The notes beneath the pieces were generated by a model. That model saw only the letters and a list, made by a program, of their open reading frames with translations, had not been told where the DNA came from and ran no database searches. Shown here piece by piece: positions 26,684 through 34,835 of a DNA stretch of 64,000 bases; positions within the stretch are counted from its first letter, which is position 1, and the number at the start of each line of letters is the position of its first letter. The DNA comes from Bacillus sp. T33-2 (GTDB lineage: Bacteria; Bacillota; Bacilli; Bacillales; Cytobacillaceae). The stretch spans positions 53,458-117,457 of the forward strand of contig NZ_PGVB01000003.1 in the NCBI RefSeq assembly GCF_002860205.1. Reading direction: 5' to 3'. The translations under genes and the position numbers were made by a program.

Positions 26684-27018
26684 TTCCCTTTATGTTTTAT
26701 AAAAATTATATCATTGTGAACGGCAAAATTGGGAAGGCTGTTATAAACTGTTTTCAATAATTGCCTGTGCCGTCGCTCAGGGATACACGATATCTGCAGT
26801 ACCCCTCCAGGGAAAAAGTATAGCCTTCGAATAATTGGTTAACATTTTATTAAGACAAAACAAATCGGAATTGCGAATGGTACGGTGATAGCGGCAATGA
26901 TAAAACTTCTGGTTCCACAGATTGGAATGATATGCGGGATCAGTTCAATGTATAAATATGGCGCCATTTCCTCATTATAAACAGGAACTATCTTTAATGC
27001 GAAGGAGGATATGGAAGA
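26684..27018. other. Intergenic, upstream of MocR-type gene and of the small gene at 27019
   Basis: About 335 bases. A reverse-strand frame of 119 codons crosses it (26839-27198) with a hydrophobic end, but it lacks a ribosome site and overlaps the better-supported small gene at 27019, so I do not call it. GAAGGAGGAT at the right edge is the ribosome site for that gene. Confidence 0.35.
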
Positions 27019-27174
27019 ATGAACAATGACAAACAAGGCCGGATGATTCAATCCGACGCTGTGAATAAGCAGCTCAACCAGCTCGAGGCACAAAACGCTG
27101 CGGATGAGAAATATAAAAAGCGCAGTACGAACGAGGTTCAGCCAATGGCTACTGATGATGGGATAACACAATAA
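27019..27174 (+). CDS. Small hydrophilic protein, 51 residues
   Basis: A short open frame with AAGGAGG about ten bases before ATG 27019. The product is highly charged and Gln/Asn-rich (MNNDKQGRMIQSDAVNKQLN, then EAQNAADEKYKKR) with no cysteine and no membrane segment. The composition is like small sporulation-associated or stress proteins of Bacilli, but I do not recognise the family. A second ATG six codons' width upstream, in another frame, gives only two residues before a stop. Confidence 0.6.
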   Translation: MNNDKQGRMIQSDAVNKQLNQLEAQNAADEKYKKRSTNEVQPMATDDGITQ

Positions 27175-27204
27175 TTGCTCATCTTCACTCCCTGCCAAAT
27201 ATCG

Positions 27205-27260
27205 GTGCCTGACCCCCGGTGCGTTAATGCGTTAACGTTGTGGGGGTCTGGACCCTTTTT
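27205..27260. repeat. GGGGCCTGACCCCC palindromic repeat, copy 2, terminator-like
   Basis: GGTGCCTGACCCCC, a loop TGCGTTAATGCGTTAACG, then GGGGGTCTGGACCC followed by TTTTTTG. Imperfect version of the element at 30439-30490; it lies 30 bases after the small gene at 27019 and can terminate its transcript. Confidence 0.65.
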
Positions 27261-27768
27261 TGATTTTCTACTATTGTAAACATATATAATTTGATACGTT
27301 CAACCGTTCACAAGCTTTCGTAAATTCGCTTCTTTAGAGATGAATCCTGGCTTGCACAACCAGCCAACAACATTTACCCAATGCCTCTGTGCTCAATTGT
27401 TACTCACCAGTTCAATCATGCTCAAAAGCTGCAATTGCCGTATTAAAAGTGACAGAAACAGGTGAAGATGACGGTGAAGCAAGCACCGTGAGCCATTAAG
27501 TTATGTTAGTGTAAGTGGAAAAATTTGGGCCAAAACGGGAACAGCGATTAGCCTGGATTAAGGCTAGCGATGTGCCGCACTTCCCACCATATAGGCTCAT
27601 CCTGAACCTAACCAGGCAGAGCTTTTTCAATTGATAATAAGGATTGAAACATATGATAGATTAGTATTATCTAGACTCATTATTATGGGGGATGGGTAAA
27701 AAGCCACGGCCAGATAAAAAAGTTGCAGCCTTGTTTTTTGTCCTTATGTAGAATGAAAGGAGCATATC
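27261..27768. other. Long intergenic region before the second GNAT gene
   Basis: About 500 bases without a convincing gene. A forward frame ending at about 27500 reads AVLKVTETGEDDGEASTVSH before a stop, which might be the tail of a decayed gene. From 27541 to 27640 there are complementary GC-rich blocks (AGCCTGG / CCAGGC), followed by GAGCTTTTTC, suggesting a structured leader or attenuator for the GNAT gene at 27769. None is assigned to a known family. Confidence 0.3.
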
Positions 27769-28323
27769 ATGAAAATCAACAAACAAGAGTTTAATGTCAA
27801 TGGATTAAATTATATTGTCAGATCAGCAATTGAATCAGATGCAAAGCATTTATCTGAATTAAGATTACAGATTGATGGAGAGACAGAAAACCTGGACAGA
27901 GAACCTGGGGAGGCTTTCCTGGATTCGCAGGCATTTGAACAAATTATTAAAACCGATGCAGAGAGTCCAAGAAATATATTCATAGTTGCTGAAGCCCACG
28001 GCCGAATTGTCGGATTTTCAAGATGCGAAGGAACTGATTTAAAGAGATTGCGCCACAAAGTAGAATTTGGCGTAGGCGTTTTAAAAGAGTTTTGGGGATA
28101 TAGCATCGGGAAAAACCTTTTAAAAGAATCCATCGCCTGGGCTGACTCCAATGGCATTAAAAAAATCAGTTTGCATGTATTAGAAACGAATGATAAAGCT
28201 GCCAAACTGTATGAAAAGTTTGGTTTTGAAATAGAGGGTATATTAAAGAACGACAAATTCCTGTCTGATGGTCGCTACTATAACACGATCGTAATGGGCA
28301 GAATTAATAATGATTCTCTATAA
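27769..28323 (+). CDS. GNAT family N-acetyltransferase
   Basis: A 184-residue acetyltransferase, a different subfamily from the one at 24652. The cofactor loop is VLKEFWGYSIGKNLLKESIA and the C-terminal motif is KAAKLYEKFGFEIEGILKND (about residues 105-165). The substrate is not readable. GAAAGGAG lies eight bases upstream of the ATG. It has a long, possibly structured leader and a terminator directly after it. Confidence 0.87.
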   Translation: MKINKQEFNVNGLNYIVRSAIESDAKHLSELRLQIDGETENLDREPGEAFLDSQAFEQIIKTDAESPRNIFIVAEAHGRIVGFSRCEGTDLKRLRHKVEFGVGVLKEFWGYSIGKNLLKESIAWADSNGIKKISLHVLETNDKAAKLYEKFGFEIEGILKNDKFLSDGRYYNTIVMGRINNDSL

Positions 28324-28370
28324 TCGCATTCGAGTCAACATGAGTGCAAACCTACCATTGAACATATTGA

Positions 28371-28406
28371 AAAGCTCAGCCTGGTTGTATAGGCTGAGCT
28401 TTTTCA
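28371..28406 (+). terminator. Terminator after the GNAT gene
   Basis: AAAGCTCAGCCT and AGGCTGAGCTTT with a short loop and following TTTC; a strong 12-bp stem. Confidence 0.85.
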
Positions 28407-28636
28407 TATTTATGATCTCTCGTAGCTGTGGCACTCACTACGGACTGACATGCAAACCTTCGTTTACGCCAATTGGGTGTGACCTGCCCATTCAAGATGG
28501 GGGTCTTTTCTCTTGAAATGATAAGTTGAGTGGCCTAAGTCGAAACGTCCGGATTCTAGCCATAATGCAGCCGGATAGGAAGCCCATGATTAACAAATAA
28601 TAAACCTCACTTAATCTGATTATGGGGGCGGTTATC

Positions 28637-30433
28637 ATGAAAAAAATGTATAAAACATTTTTACCGTTTATCCTGTTGTTTATGTTAGTTGGTTGTAACA
28701 CGAACAATGATGCGAAGAATGACGAGGAAAAAAATACGGGGCAAACGACACAAAATAAAAAGGAAGATAACAACAGGCGGATTCTTGAAAATGACGGCAC
28801 CCGCCAAAACCAGCCTGCAGAAGAGGTCCATAAAGATGTACAGGGTTTGTCCAACTACTATGGACACATAGAAAAACGTCCTGGGACAGGTCCGAAGGCG
28901 CTGGCGGATCAGGATGAAAAAATATTCAATGATAAACGCTATATTAATATCCAGTTGCTTGGAATAAATGACTTACACGGCCAGCTGAATGTGACCCGCC
29001 AGGTAAACGGGAAACCCGCAGGAAGGGCAGATTATCTGGCCGCCTACCTGAAGCAGCGCCAAAGCCAGAATAAGAATACACTGCTTATCCAGGCGGGGGA
29101 TATGATCGGGGCAAGTCCCCCGATTTCTGCGTTACTGCAGGATGAACCGACTATCGAGATTTTAAACAGGATAAAATTCGACCTTGGAACGGTTGGGAAT
29201 CATGAATTTGATAAGGGTGTAACAGAGCTGCACCGAATCATTAACGGTGGGAAACACGAGAAAACTGGTAATTTTGAGGGAGCTTCATTTCCATGGATTG
29301 TTGCCAATATAATTGATTCACAAACCGGCAAGACAATTCTTCCCCCCTATAAGGTAGTGAGAGTTAAAGGAGTTCCCATTGGTTTTATCGGAGTGGTAAC
29401 AACAGATACTGCCAGTCTGGTGATGCCAAGTGCTGTACAAGGGCTGAAATTTCTGGATGAAGCCAAAACGATCAATAAATACGCAGCACAACTTCGCAAA
29501 GCTGGAGTCAGGGCGATAGTGGTGCTGGCCCACAATCCGGGAACTTCAAATATTAACGGCCAGCAGGCAGTGGGAGAAGTGGTTGACATCGCAAATGCAG
29601 TCAACGACGAGGTTGATATCATCTACGGCGGCCATAACCACGCATACCTTAACTCAGTAGTGGATGGAAAACTGCTCGTTCAATCCTACTCCTACGGAAC
29701 AGCTTTTTCGGATGTAGACATCGCAATAGATCCGAATACGAGAGACATTGCAGCGAAAAAGGCGGAGATTGTGACTGTCTACCATGAAAACATGAAACCG
29801 GATAAAAAAATCGCACGCATGATTGCAAAGTATGAGGATAAAGTCCGGCCGCAGGTGGAAAGGGTGGTGGGCTCTGTTGAAGAAAATATAACTGCACTGC
29901 AAAACGAAAGCGGTGAATCAGCACTTGGAAATTTAATTGCTGACGCACAGAGGGCAAGCATGAAGACTGACTTTGCCTTTATGAATCCTGGCGGTATCCG
30001 TGCCGATATCGAAAAGGGCGATGTGACATGGGGTGAATTGTACACTGTCCAGCCATTTGGGAATGACCTGATCAAAATGAGCCTGACTGGAAAGCAGATA
30101 CGGCAAGTCCTGAACCAACAGTGGGTCGGCGCGCGGACAAACATGCTGCAAGTATCCGGGTTGTCATATACATGGGATGACAACCAGCCGGTGGGCCAGA
30201 AGGTGCAAAATATTCTTGTCCAAGACGGAACCGAGCTGGACGAAAATAAAACATACACCGTGACAGCCAATAACTTTATAGCCGGTGGCGGAGACGCATT
30301 TACGGCATTTACACAGGGAACAAACAGGGAGACAGGAGTGAAAGACCTCGACGCCCTGGTCAGTTTCTTTGAAAATAAGAAAGATGCAATCAGCTATAAA
30401 ATCGAGGGCAGAACCAGCAAACTAAGATACTAA
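28637..30433 (+). CDS. Lipoprotein bifunctional metallophosphatase / 5'-nucleotidase
   Basis: A 598-residue surface lipoprotein (lipobox LVGC near residue 16) of the UshA/YfkN family. It hydrolyses extracellular nucleotides to nucleosides and phosphate. The N-terminal calcineurin-like domain has the dimetal motifs LGINDLHGQL, QAGDMIGA, GNHEFDKG and GGHNH; the C-terminal 5'-nucleotidase domain contains NPGGIRADI and TVQPFGND and the conserved FIAGGGDAF. ATG 28637 is chosen since it begins the signal peptide (MKKMYKT). It faces the nucleoside transporter NupC, consistent with nucleotide scavenging. Confidence 0.92.
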   Translation: MKKMYKTFLPFILLFMLVGCNTNNDAKNDEEKNTGQTTQNKKEDNNRRILENDGTRQNQPAEEVHKDVQGLSNYYGHIEKRPGTGPKALADQDEKIFNDKRYINIQLLGINDLHGQLNVTRQVNGKPAGRADYLAAYLKQRQSQNKNTLLIQAGDMIGASPPISALLQDEPTIEILNRIKFDLGTVGNHEFDKGVTELHRIINGGKHEKTGNFEGASFPWIVANIIDSQTGKTILPPYKVVRVKGVPIGFIGVVTTDTASLVMPSAVQGLKFLDEAKTINKYAAQLRKAGVRAIVVLAHNPGTSNINGQQAVGEVVDIANAVNDEVDIIYGGHNHAYLNSVVDGKLLVQSYSYGTAFSDVDIAIDPNTRDIAAKKAEIVTVYHENMKPDKKIARMIAKYEDKVRPQVERVVGSVEENITALQNESGESALGNLIADAQRASMKTDFAFMNPGGIRADIEKGDVTWGELYTVQPFGNDLIKMSLTGKQIRQVLNQQWVGARTNMLQVSGLSYTWDDNQPVGQKVQNILVQDGTELDENKTYTVTANNFIAGGGDAFTAFTQGTNRETGVKDLDALVSFFENKKDAISYKIEGRTSKLRY

Positions 30434-30438
30434 AATCA

Positions 30439-30490
30439 GGGGCCTGACCCCCGCCGTATTAACACATTAACGCGGCGGGGGTCAGGCCCC
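30439..30490. repeat. GGGGCCTGACCCCC palindromic repeat, copy 3 (perfect)
   Basis: GGGGCCTGACCCCCGCCG (30439-30456) is the exact reverse complement of CGGCGGGGGTCAGGCCCC (30473-30490). The loop carries ATTAACACATTAACG. This is the best-preserved member of a family with other copies at 6763, 27205 and, as a half element, 31902. It begins six bases after the nucleotidase stop. Confidence 0.85.
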
Positions 30491-30532
30491 CGGCTTGTTA
30501 AAGCGGTAAAACAGCGGAGTCAGGAAATAAAT

Positions 30533-30562
30533 AAAAATAGGCGAGGTGGGCCATACCTCGCC
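30533..30562 (-). terminator. Terminator of nupC (reverse strand)
   Basis: On the reverse strand GGCGAGGT...ACCTCGCC forms an 8-bp stem followed by TATTTTTA. It lies about 25 bases after the nupC stop codon. Confidence 0.75.
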
Positions 30563-30587
30563 TTCCTGTACTATTTTCATTAAAAAA

Positions 30588-31787
30588 TTAAAAGAACAAC
30601 CCTACAATTGTTGCCGATAAGAAGGATGCCAAAGTGGCCCCAAAAAGCAATTTGAATCCGAAGCTGGAAACGATACGCCCTCTTTCCCGGTCGATTGCTT
30701 TTACCGATCCTGCAATGATGCCGATTGAGCTGAAATTCGCAAATGAGATTAAGTAGGTGGATACAATCGCAACTGTCCGGTCTGACAGGTCGGGAATCAT
30801 CGGCTGAAAACTGAGCATCGCCACAAATTCGTTGAGCACGATCTTTGTACCCATTACCGCACCGGCCTGCACAGCTTCGTTCGCAGGAATGCCACTTAAA
30901 AACGCGAGTGGGTACAGGATGTATCCGAGGATTTCCTGGAAATTTGTTTCCGCGCCGAAAAGTCCGCCGACGCCAGCTACAATGAAGTTTACGAACTCCA
31001 TGGTGGCGATGAATGCTATGAGCATGCCGCCAACGATGCCGGCAATTTTCAAGCCGTCGATTGCCCCTTCGCTCATTGCCTCAAAAAAACTGTCAGCCTG
31101 CTCCGTTTTATTGATCTCAATGACATCCTCTTCCTTTGGCACCTTGACCGGCATCAGGATGGAGGCGATGATCAAAGCAGAAAAAGCATTCAGCACCATT
31201 CCTGCAAGAACAAATTGTGGCGGGAGCAGCTGCATATATGATCCGCTCGTCGACGCTGATACAGATCCCATGGCCGAAGCACAAACCGTGTACAGCCTGT
31301 CTTTGTTCAGACGGAAAAATTGTGATTTGATCGCCAGCAGCGCCTCGGATTGTCCAAAAAAGATTGAATTTATGGCATTGAATGATTCAACCTTTGGCAG
31401 TCCGGTAATCCGCGACAAAGCACCACCGAGCACCCTGATAATAAGCGGAAGAATTTTTAGGTACGTTAAAATCGAAAGCAGCGTTGAGAAGAAGATGATG
31501 ACCAACAGCACATTAAAGAAAAACACAAATGGTGCATTGGTCTCAATCCCTCCGAAAACAAATTCGACACCAACGCCCGCGAATTCAAGCAGTCTGTTAA
31601 AACCGCGCGATACTGCGTTGAGGAATGATTGTCCAATTGAAGTATTAAACATGAACCAAGTGAGCGCAAATTGCAGGACCAGCATAATCACGATGGCCTT
31701 GATATCGATATCTTTCCGGTTCTTTGAAAAGATCAATGGGATGGCCAGAATGACAATAATGCCGATGATCCCGATTAATTTATCCAT
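30588..31787 (-). CDS. nupC: Concentrative nucleoside transporter, NupC/CNT family
   Basis: A 399-residue membrane symporter importing nucleosides with protons or sodium. Eight or more hydrophobic segments, with the family signatures IFFGQSEALLAIKSQ, MGSVSASTSGSYM and FANFSSIGIIAGS. I use ATG 31787, preceded by GGAGG at eight bases; the longer in-frame N-terminus to 31883 lacks a ribosome site and is not hydrophobic. The convergent 5'-nucleotidase would supply its substrates. Confidence 0.92.
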   Translation of the reverse strand: MDKLIGIIGIIVILAIPLIFSKNRKDIDIKAIVIMLVLQFALTWFMFNTSIGQSFLNAVSRGFNRLLEFAGVGVEFVFGGIETNAPFVFFFNVLLVIIFFSTLLSILTYLKILPLIIRVLGGALSRITGLPKVESFNAINSIFFGQSEALLAIKSQFFRLNKDRLYTVCASAMGSVSASTSGSYMQLLPPQFVLAGMVLNAFSALIIASILMPVKVPKEEDVIEINKTEQADSFFEAMSEGAIDGLKIAGIVGGMLIAFIATMEFVNFIVAGVGGLFGAETNFQEILGYILYPLAFLSGIPANEAVQAGAVMGTKIVLNEFVAMLSFQPMIPDLSDRTVAIVSTYLISFANFSSIGIIAGSVKAIDRERGRIVSSFGFKLLFGATLASFLSATIVGLFF

Positions 31788-31901
31788 ATTTTGTGCCTCC
31801 GGTATTTTGATGTTCGTTCCTGTCTTATATTGTTCCAACGCTTCCATTTTTATCCGCGCTAAGTGGTCCCTGTTCCCAGGCAAGCTAACGCATTACAGCT
31901 T

Positions 31902-31945
31902 GGGGCCTGACCCCCGGGGAGTTAAAGCATTAAAGCACGTACCCA
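31902..31945. repeat. GGGGCCTGACCCCC repeat, copy 4 (left half)
   Basis: GGGGCCTGACCCCCGGGG followed by AGTTAAAGCATTAAAGC; the right arm is missing or unrecognisable. It lies upstream of nupC and of the SPL-type gene. Confidence 0.5.
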
Positions 31946-32022
31946 GTGAGGTTGATGCATTCCAGGCCGTAACATTAGGGAGAATAGGCCAAATGATTTA
32001 TAATTAAAACAAGGTGATCAAC

Positions 32023-32853
32023 ATGAAAATACAAATAAAAGATATTGTTTCAAAAAGTATCTTAACGCCGGGTAGAGGTTTGTTGGAGGAATACTCTCAT
32101 TCACTGAATCCGTATGCCGGCTGTGCTTTTGGATGCAGCTATTGCTACGTGCGGCAGCTTCCTGTCGGCCTGTACCGTGAGGAAGAGTGGGGAACGTGGG
32201 TAGATATAAAAACAAATGCTGCTGAACTGTTAAGAAAAGAAATCATAAAAGCCAGGAAAAAAGGTCCTGTGACCTTGTTTATGTCATCAGCCACTGATCC
32301 TTATCAGCCAATTGAGGCTAAAACGAAGCTGACAAGGAGTTTGTTGGAGGTCATGCTGGAAGAACGGCCTGATTTCCTGTTTGTACAAACCCGGTCTCCT
32401 TTAGTGAAGCGGGATATCGATTTATTTAAACAGTTTGGGGACAGAATCCGGGTCTCAATAACGATAGAAACTGATAAGGAAGAAGTCAGGAGGGCCTTTT
32501 CGCCGGCTGCACCGCCGATTCCGGCGAGGATGCGGGCTTTGAAAGAGATAACGGAGGCAGGAATCGCAACCCAGGCAACAATCTCTCCGCTGTTGCCTTG
32601 TTCAAAGGAATTTCCGAAAAAGCTGACAGGCATTGCCAGCCGAATTACCCTGGATGATTACTGGATGGGTGATGGCGGCGGCGGCAAGCGGACCGAAAAT
32701 CTTGGCATTTACAAAATATACGAACAAATGGGCTTGGAGAAATGGTACAATCCAACTGCCTATAAAGTAGTTTTGAAAATGCTTAAAGAAGAAATCGAGG
32801 ATGTCGAACTGCTGATTTCACAGAAAGGGTTCGGGCCTGGTGGGATAAAATAG
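32023..32853 (+). CDS. SPL family radical SAM protein (Rv2578c-like)
   Basis: A 276-residue iron-sulphur enzyme of the spore-photolyase-like group. The radical SAM cluster motif is CAFGCSYCYV (three Cys, CxxxCxxC) near residue 35, followed by FMSSATDPYQPIE and a TIM-barrel-like continuation. It is shorter than true spore photoproduct lyase (about 340 residues), so DNA repair is only a possibility and the substrate is unknown. ATG 32023 follows AAGGTGATC; a start three codons earlier has no clear site. Confidence 0.85.
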   Translation: MKIQIKDIVSKSILTPGRGLLEEYSHSLNPYAGCAFGCSYCYVRQLPVGLYREEEWGTWVDIKTNAAELLRKEIIKARKKGPVTLFMSSATDPYQPIEAKTKLTRSLLEVMLEERPDFLFVQTRSPLVKRDIDLFKQFGDRIRVSITIETDKEEVRRAFSPAAPPIPARMRALKEITEAGIATQATISPLLPCSKEFPKKLTGIASRITLDDYWMGDGGGGKRTENLGIYKIYEQMGLEKWYNPTAYKVVLKMLKEEIEDVELLISQKGFGPGGIK

Positions 32854-32973
32854 ATATATAGTTTGCTGCCTGAAATAGGCTCTATTTTTTTATCATAAAA
32901 AGTCAGTAAATTTTTAAATTTTGAATTGTTTTTTATTTTTACTTATTGTAAGATTATCAATAAATATTTATCA

Positions 32974-33264
32974 CTTGCGATGATGGGAAAAGTAGGTCCA
33001 GGTTTATTTTTCACAGAGAGCTTCGGCAGCTGAAAAGAAGCAAAAATGCTGGTTCGAACAATGGTCCCTGAGCTCCGCGCTGAACGTGCTGTTGAAGTAC
33101 AAGTAGGTTCCGGCGAGATTTGGCACTCGTTACAAATGCCAGAGTATAGAAGGAAACTCTAAATCTGTACTTGCTGAGGCTGGCTGCGTGAGCAGGCAGT
33201 GAATTAAGGTGGTACCACGCAATCATGCCGCGTCCTTATCGTTTGATGAAGGCGTGTTTTTTTA
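32974..33264 (+). ncRNA. T-box leader (probably tRNA-Met responsive)
   Basis: The key elements are in order: stem I start GCGATGATGGGA, AGTA-type loop (AAAAGTAGG), the AGAGAG motif, the 3' side of the specifier loop (GAACAATGG before TCCCTGAGC), and the T-box AAGGTGGTACCACGC at 33206-33220, then a terminator stem ending in GTGTTTTTTT. The specifier is ambiguous: AAT (Asn) or ATG (Met) depending on register. The genes below belong to the methionine-regulated ECF transporter group, which favours ATG. Uncharged tRNA would prevent termination. Confidence 0.9.
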
Positions 33265-33347
33265 TTTATACAAGGGGGGATCATGCTCCGCATAAGTAAA
33301 CTAAACAGGAAAAAGCCATTTACATTACAGCAAACAGGGGAGGAACT

Positions 33348-34238
33348 ATGAGCCGGGCATTGGTATTTCAATCAGATTTTGGTTTGGGTGATGGGGCTGT
33401 AGCTGCGATGTATGGTGTGGCCAGTTCCGTGAGCGGGTCGATCCGCCTGTTTGACCTGACCCATGACATCCCTCAGTTCAATATTTGGGAAGCTTCTTAC
33501 AGGCTTTTGCAAACCGTTTCCTACTGGCCGGAAGGTACTGTGTTTGTCTCGGTCGTCGACCCGGGGGTTGGATCGGATCGGCGCAGCATCGTTGCCAGGA
33601 CTGAGTCGAACCATTATATCGTCACACCTGATAATGGGACGCTTACACATCTGAAAAGGATGAACGGGATTGTTGAGGCCCGCGGGATAGATGAAAAGGT
33701 GAACAGGCTGCCGAGGTCAGGAGCATCACACACCTTCCATGGCCGGGACATTTTTGCCTATACAGGTGCAAGGCTTGCAGCCGGAGTCATTTCACTAGAT
33801 CAGGTAGGCCCGGGATTATCACCTGAATCTGTTGTGGAACTGCCGTTTACTCAAGCGTCAGCCAAAGGTGATTCGATCATGGGGATCATTGATGTCCTCG
33901 ATGTACGCTTTGGGAATGTGTGGAGCAACATTCCACGCCAGCTTCTTAATGATTTAGCCATCAGTTACGGGGATCAGCTGGAGGTAGTAATCAAGGATGG
34001 CCACAGAACAGTTTATAAAAATGCAATGGTGTATGGCAGGTCGTTTGCCGACATAGGGGTAGGGGAACCCCTCGTTTATGTGAACTCTCTGGACAATCTG
34101 GCGATTGCAATGAATCAAGGCTCGTTTGCAGAAGAGTTTAACATTGCGAGCGGCATCAACTGGCATATCTCAATACGGAAAGCTCAAAAAATATATAAAA
34201 TGATTAAAAAGGGGATAGGGGATTATGCAGGGAAATAA
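33348..34238 (+). CDS. SAM hydrolase (adenosine-forming), COG1912 / DUF62 family
   Basis: A 296-residue protein of the SAM hydroxide adenosyltransferase family, which splits S-adenosylmethionine to methionine and adenosine. The N-terminal [27 protein letters not shown] and [10 protein letters not shown] are the conserved active-site segments, and [15 protein letters not shown] follows near residue 130. GGGGAGGA lies upstream of ATG. It is the first gene after the T-box and overlaps the next by 14 bases. Its role in the operon is probably recovery of methionine from SAM, linked to transport. Confidence 0.88.
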   Translation: MSRALVFQSDFGLGDGAVAAMYGVASSVSGSIRLFDLTHDIPQFNIWEASYRLLQTVSYWPEGTVFVSVVDPGVGSDRRSIVARTESNHYIVTPDNGTLTHLKRMNGIVEARGIDEKVNRLPRSGASHTFHGRDIFAYTGARLAAGVISLDQVGPGLSPESVVELPFTQASAKGDSIMGIIDVLDVRFGNVWSNIPRQLLNDLAISYGDQLEVVIKDGHRTVYKNAMVYGRSFADIGVGEPLVYVNSLDNLAIAMNQGSFAEEFNIASGINWHISIRKAQKIYKMIKKGIGDYAGK

Positions 34239-34782
34239 GCTGTCAACGAAAACGATAGTGGCGATTGGGATAGGAACTGCTGTTTTTGTGATCCTCGGGA
34301 GGTTTGCATCTATTCCATCGGGGATTCCCAATACATCGATTGAGACTTCTTATGCATTCCTGGCTTTGATGGCGGTTGTTTTCGGGCCAGTGGCCGGAGG
34401 GCTGATCGGCTTGATTGGCCATGCCTTGAAGGATGCTCTATTCTACGGTTCCCCATGGTGGAGCTGGGTAGTAGTATCGGCTGTGGTTGGGTTGTTAATT
34501 GGACTCGCAACACGAAAAATCGATATTGAAGAAGGTGAATTCGGAACGAGGCAAGTCGTTTCGTTTAATGTCTCCCAGGTGGTTGTCCAGGCCATCGGCT
34601 GGTTCCTTGTGGCCCCTGCCCTTGATATATTCATTTACGCGGAGCCTGCTAATAAGGTGTTCGTTCAAGGTATCGTAGCTGGAGTTTCAAACATGGTAAC
34701 CGTAGGCGTATTGGGAACGATCCTGCTCGTGGCATACGCAAAAACACGCAGCAAAACAGGCAGCCTCACAAAGGAAATGTAA
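34225..34782 (+). CDS. ECF transporter substrate-binding subunit, UPF0397 (MtsA-like)
   Basis: A 185-residue membrane protein with about five or six helices, UPF0397 family, the substrate-capture (S) subunit of an energy-coupling factor transporter. The start (ATG 34225, preceded by AAAGGGGATAGGGG) overlaps the SAM hydrolase gene by 14 bases. In related genomes this S component is grouped with duplicated ATPase and T subunits as the methionine-regulated ECF system; the exact vitamin or sulphur substrate is not proven. Confidence 0.87.
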   Translation: MQGNKLSTKTIVAIGIGTAVFVILGRFASIPSGIPNTSIETSYAFLALMAVVFGPVAGGLIGLIGHALKDALFYGSPWWSWVVVSAVVGLLIGLATRKIDIEEGEFGTRQVVSFNVSQVVVQAIGWFLVAPALDIFIYAEPANKVFVQGIVAGVSNMVTVGVLGTILLVAYAKTRSKTGSLTKEM

Positions 34783-34835
34783 TGAGACACCGGGGGCTCT
34801 ATGCCTCCGGTATTTTGTTTAATGGAGAAAAATAC

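Noticed and set aside
26839..27198. 119-codon reverse-strand frame with a hydrophobic end
   Set aside because: No ribosome site, and it overlaps the better-supported small forward gene at 27019-27174.
30832..32007. 391-codon forward frame antisense to nupC
   Set aside because: It mirrors the nupC coding strand, is rich in Ser/Pro/Met as antisense frames are, has no ribosome site, and nupC is a clear CNT family member.
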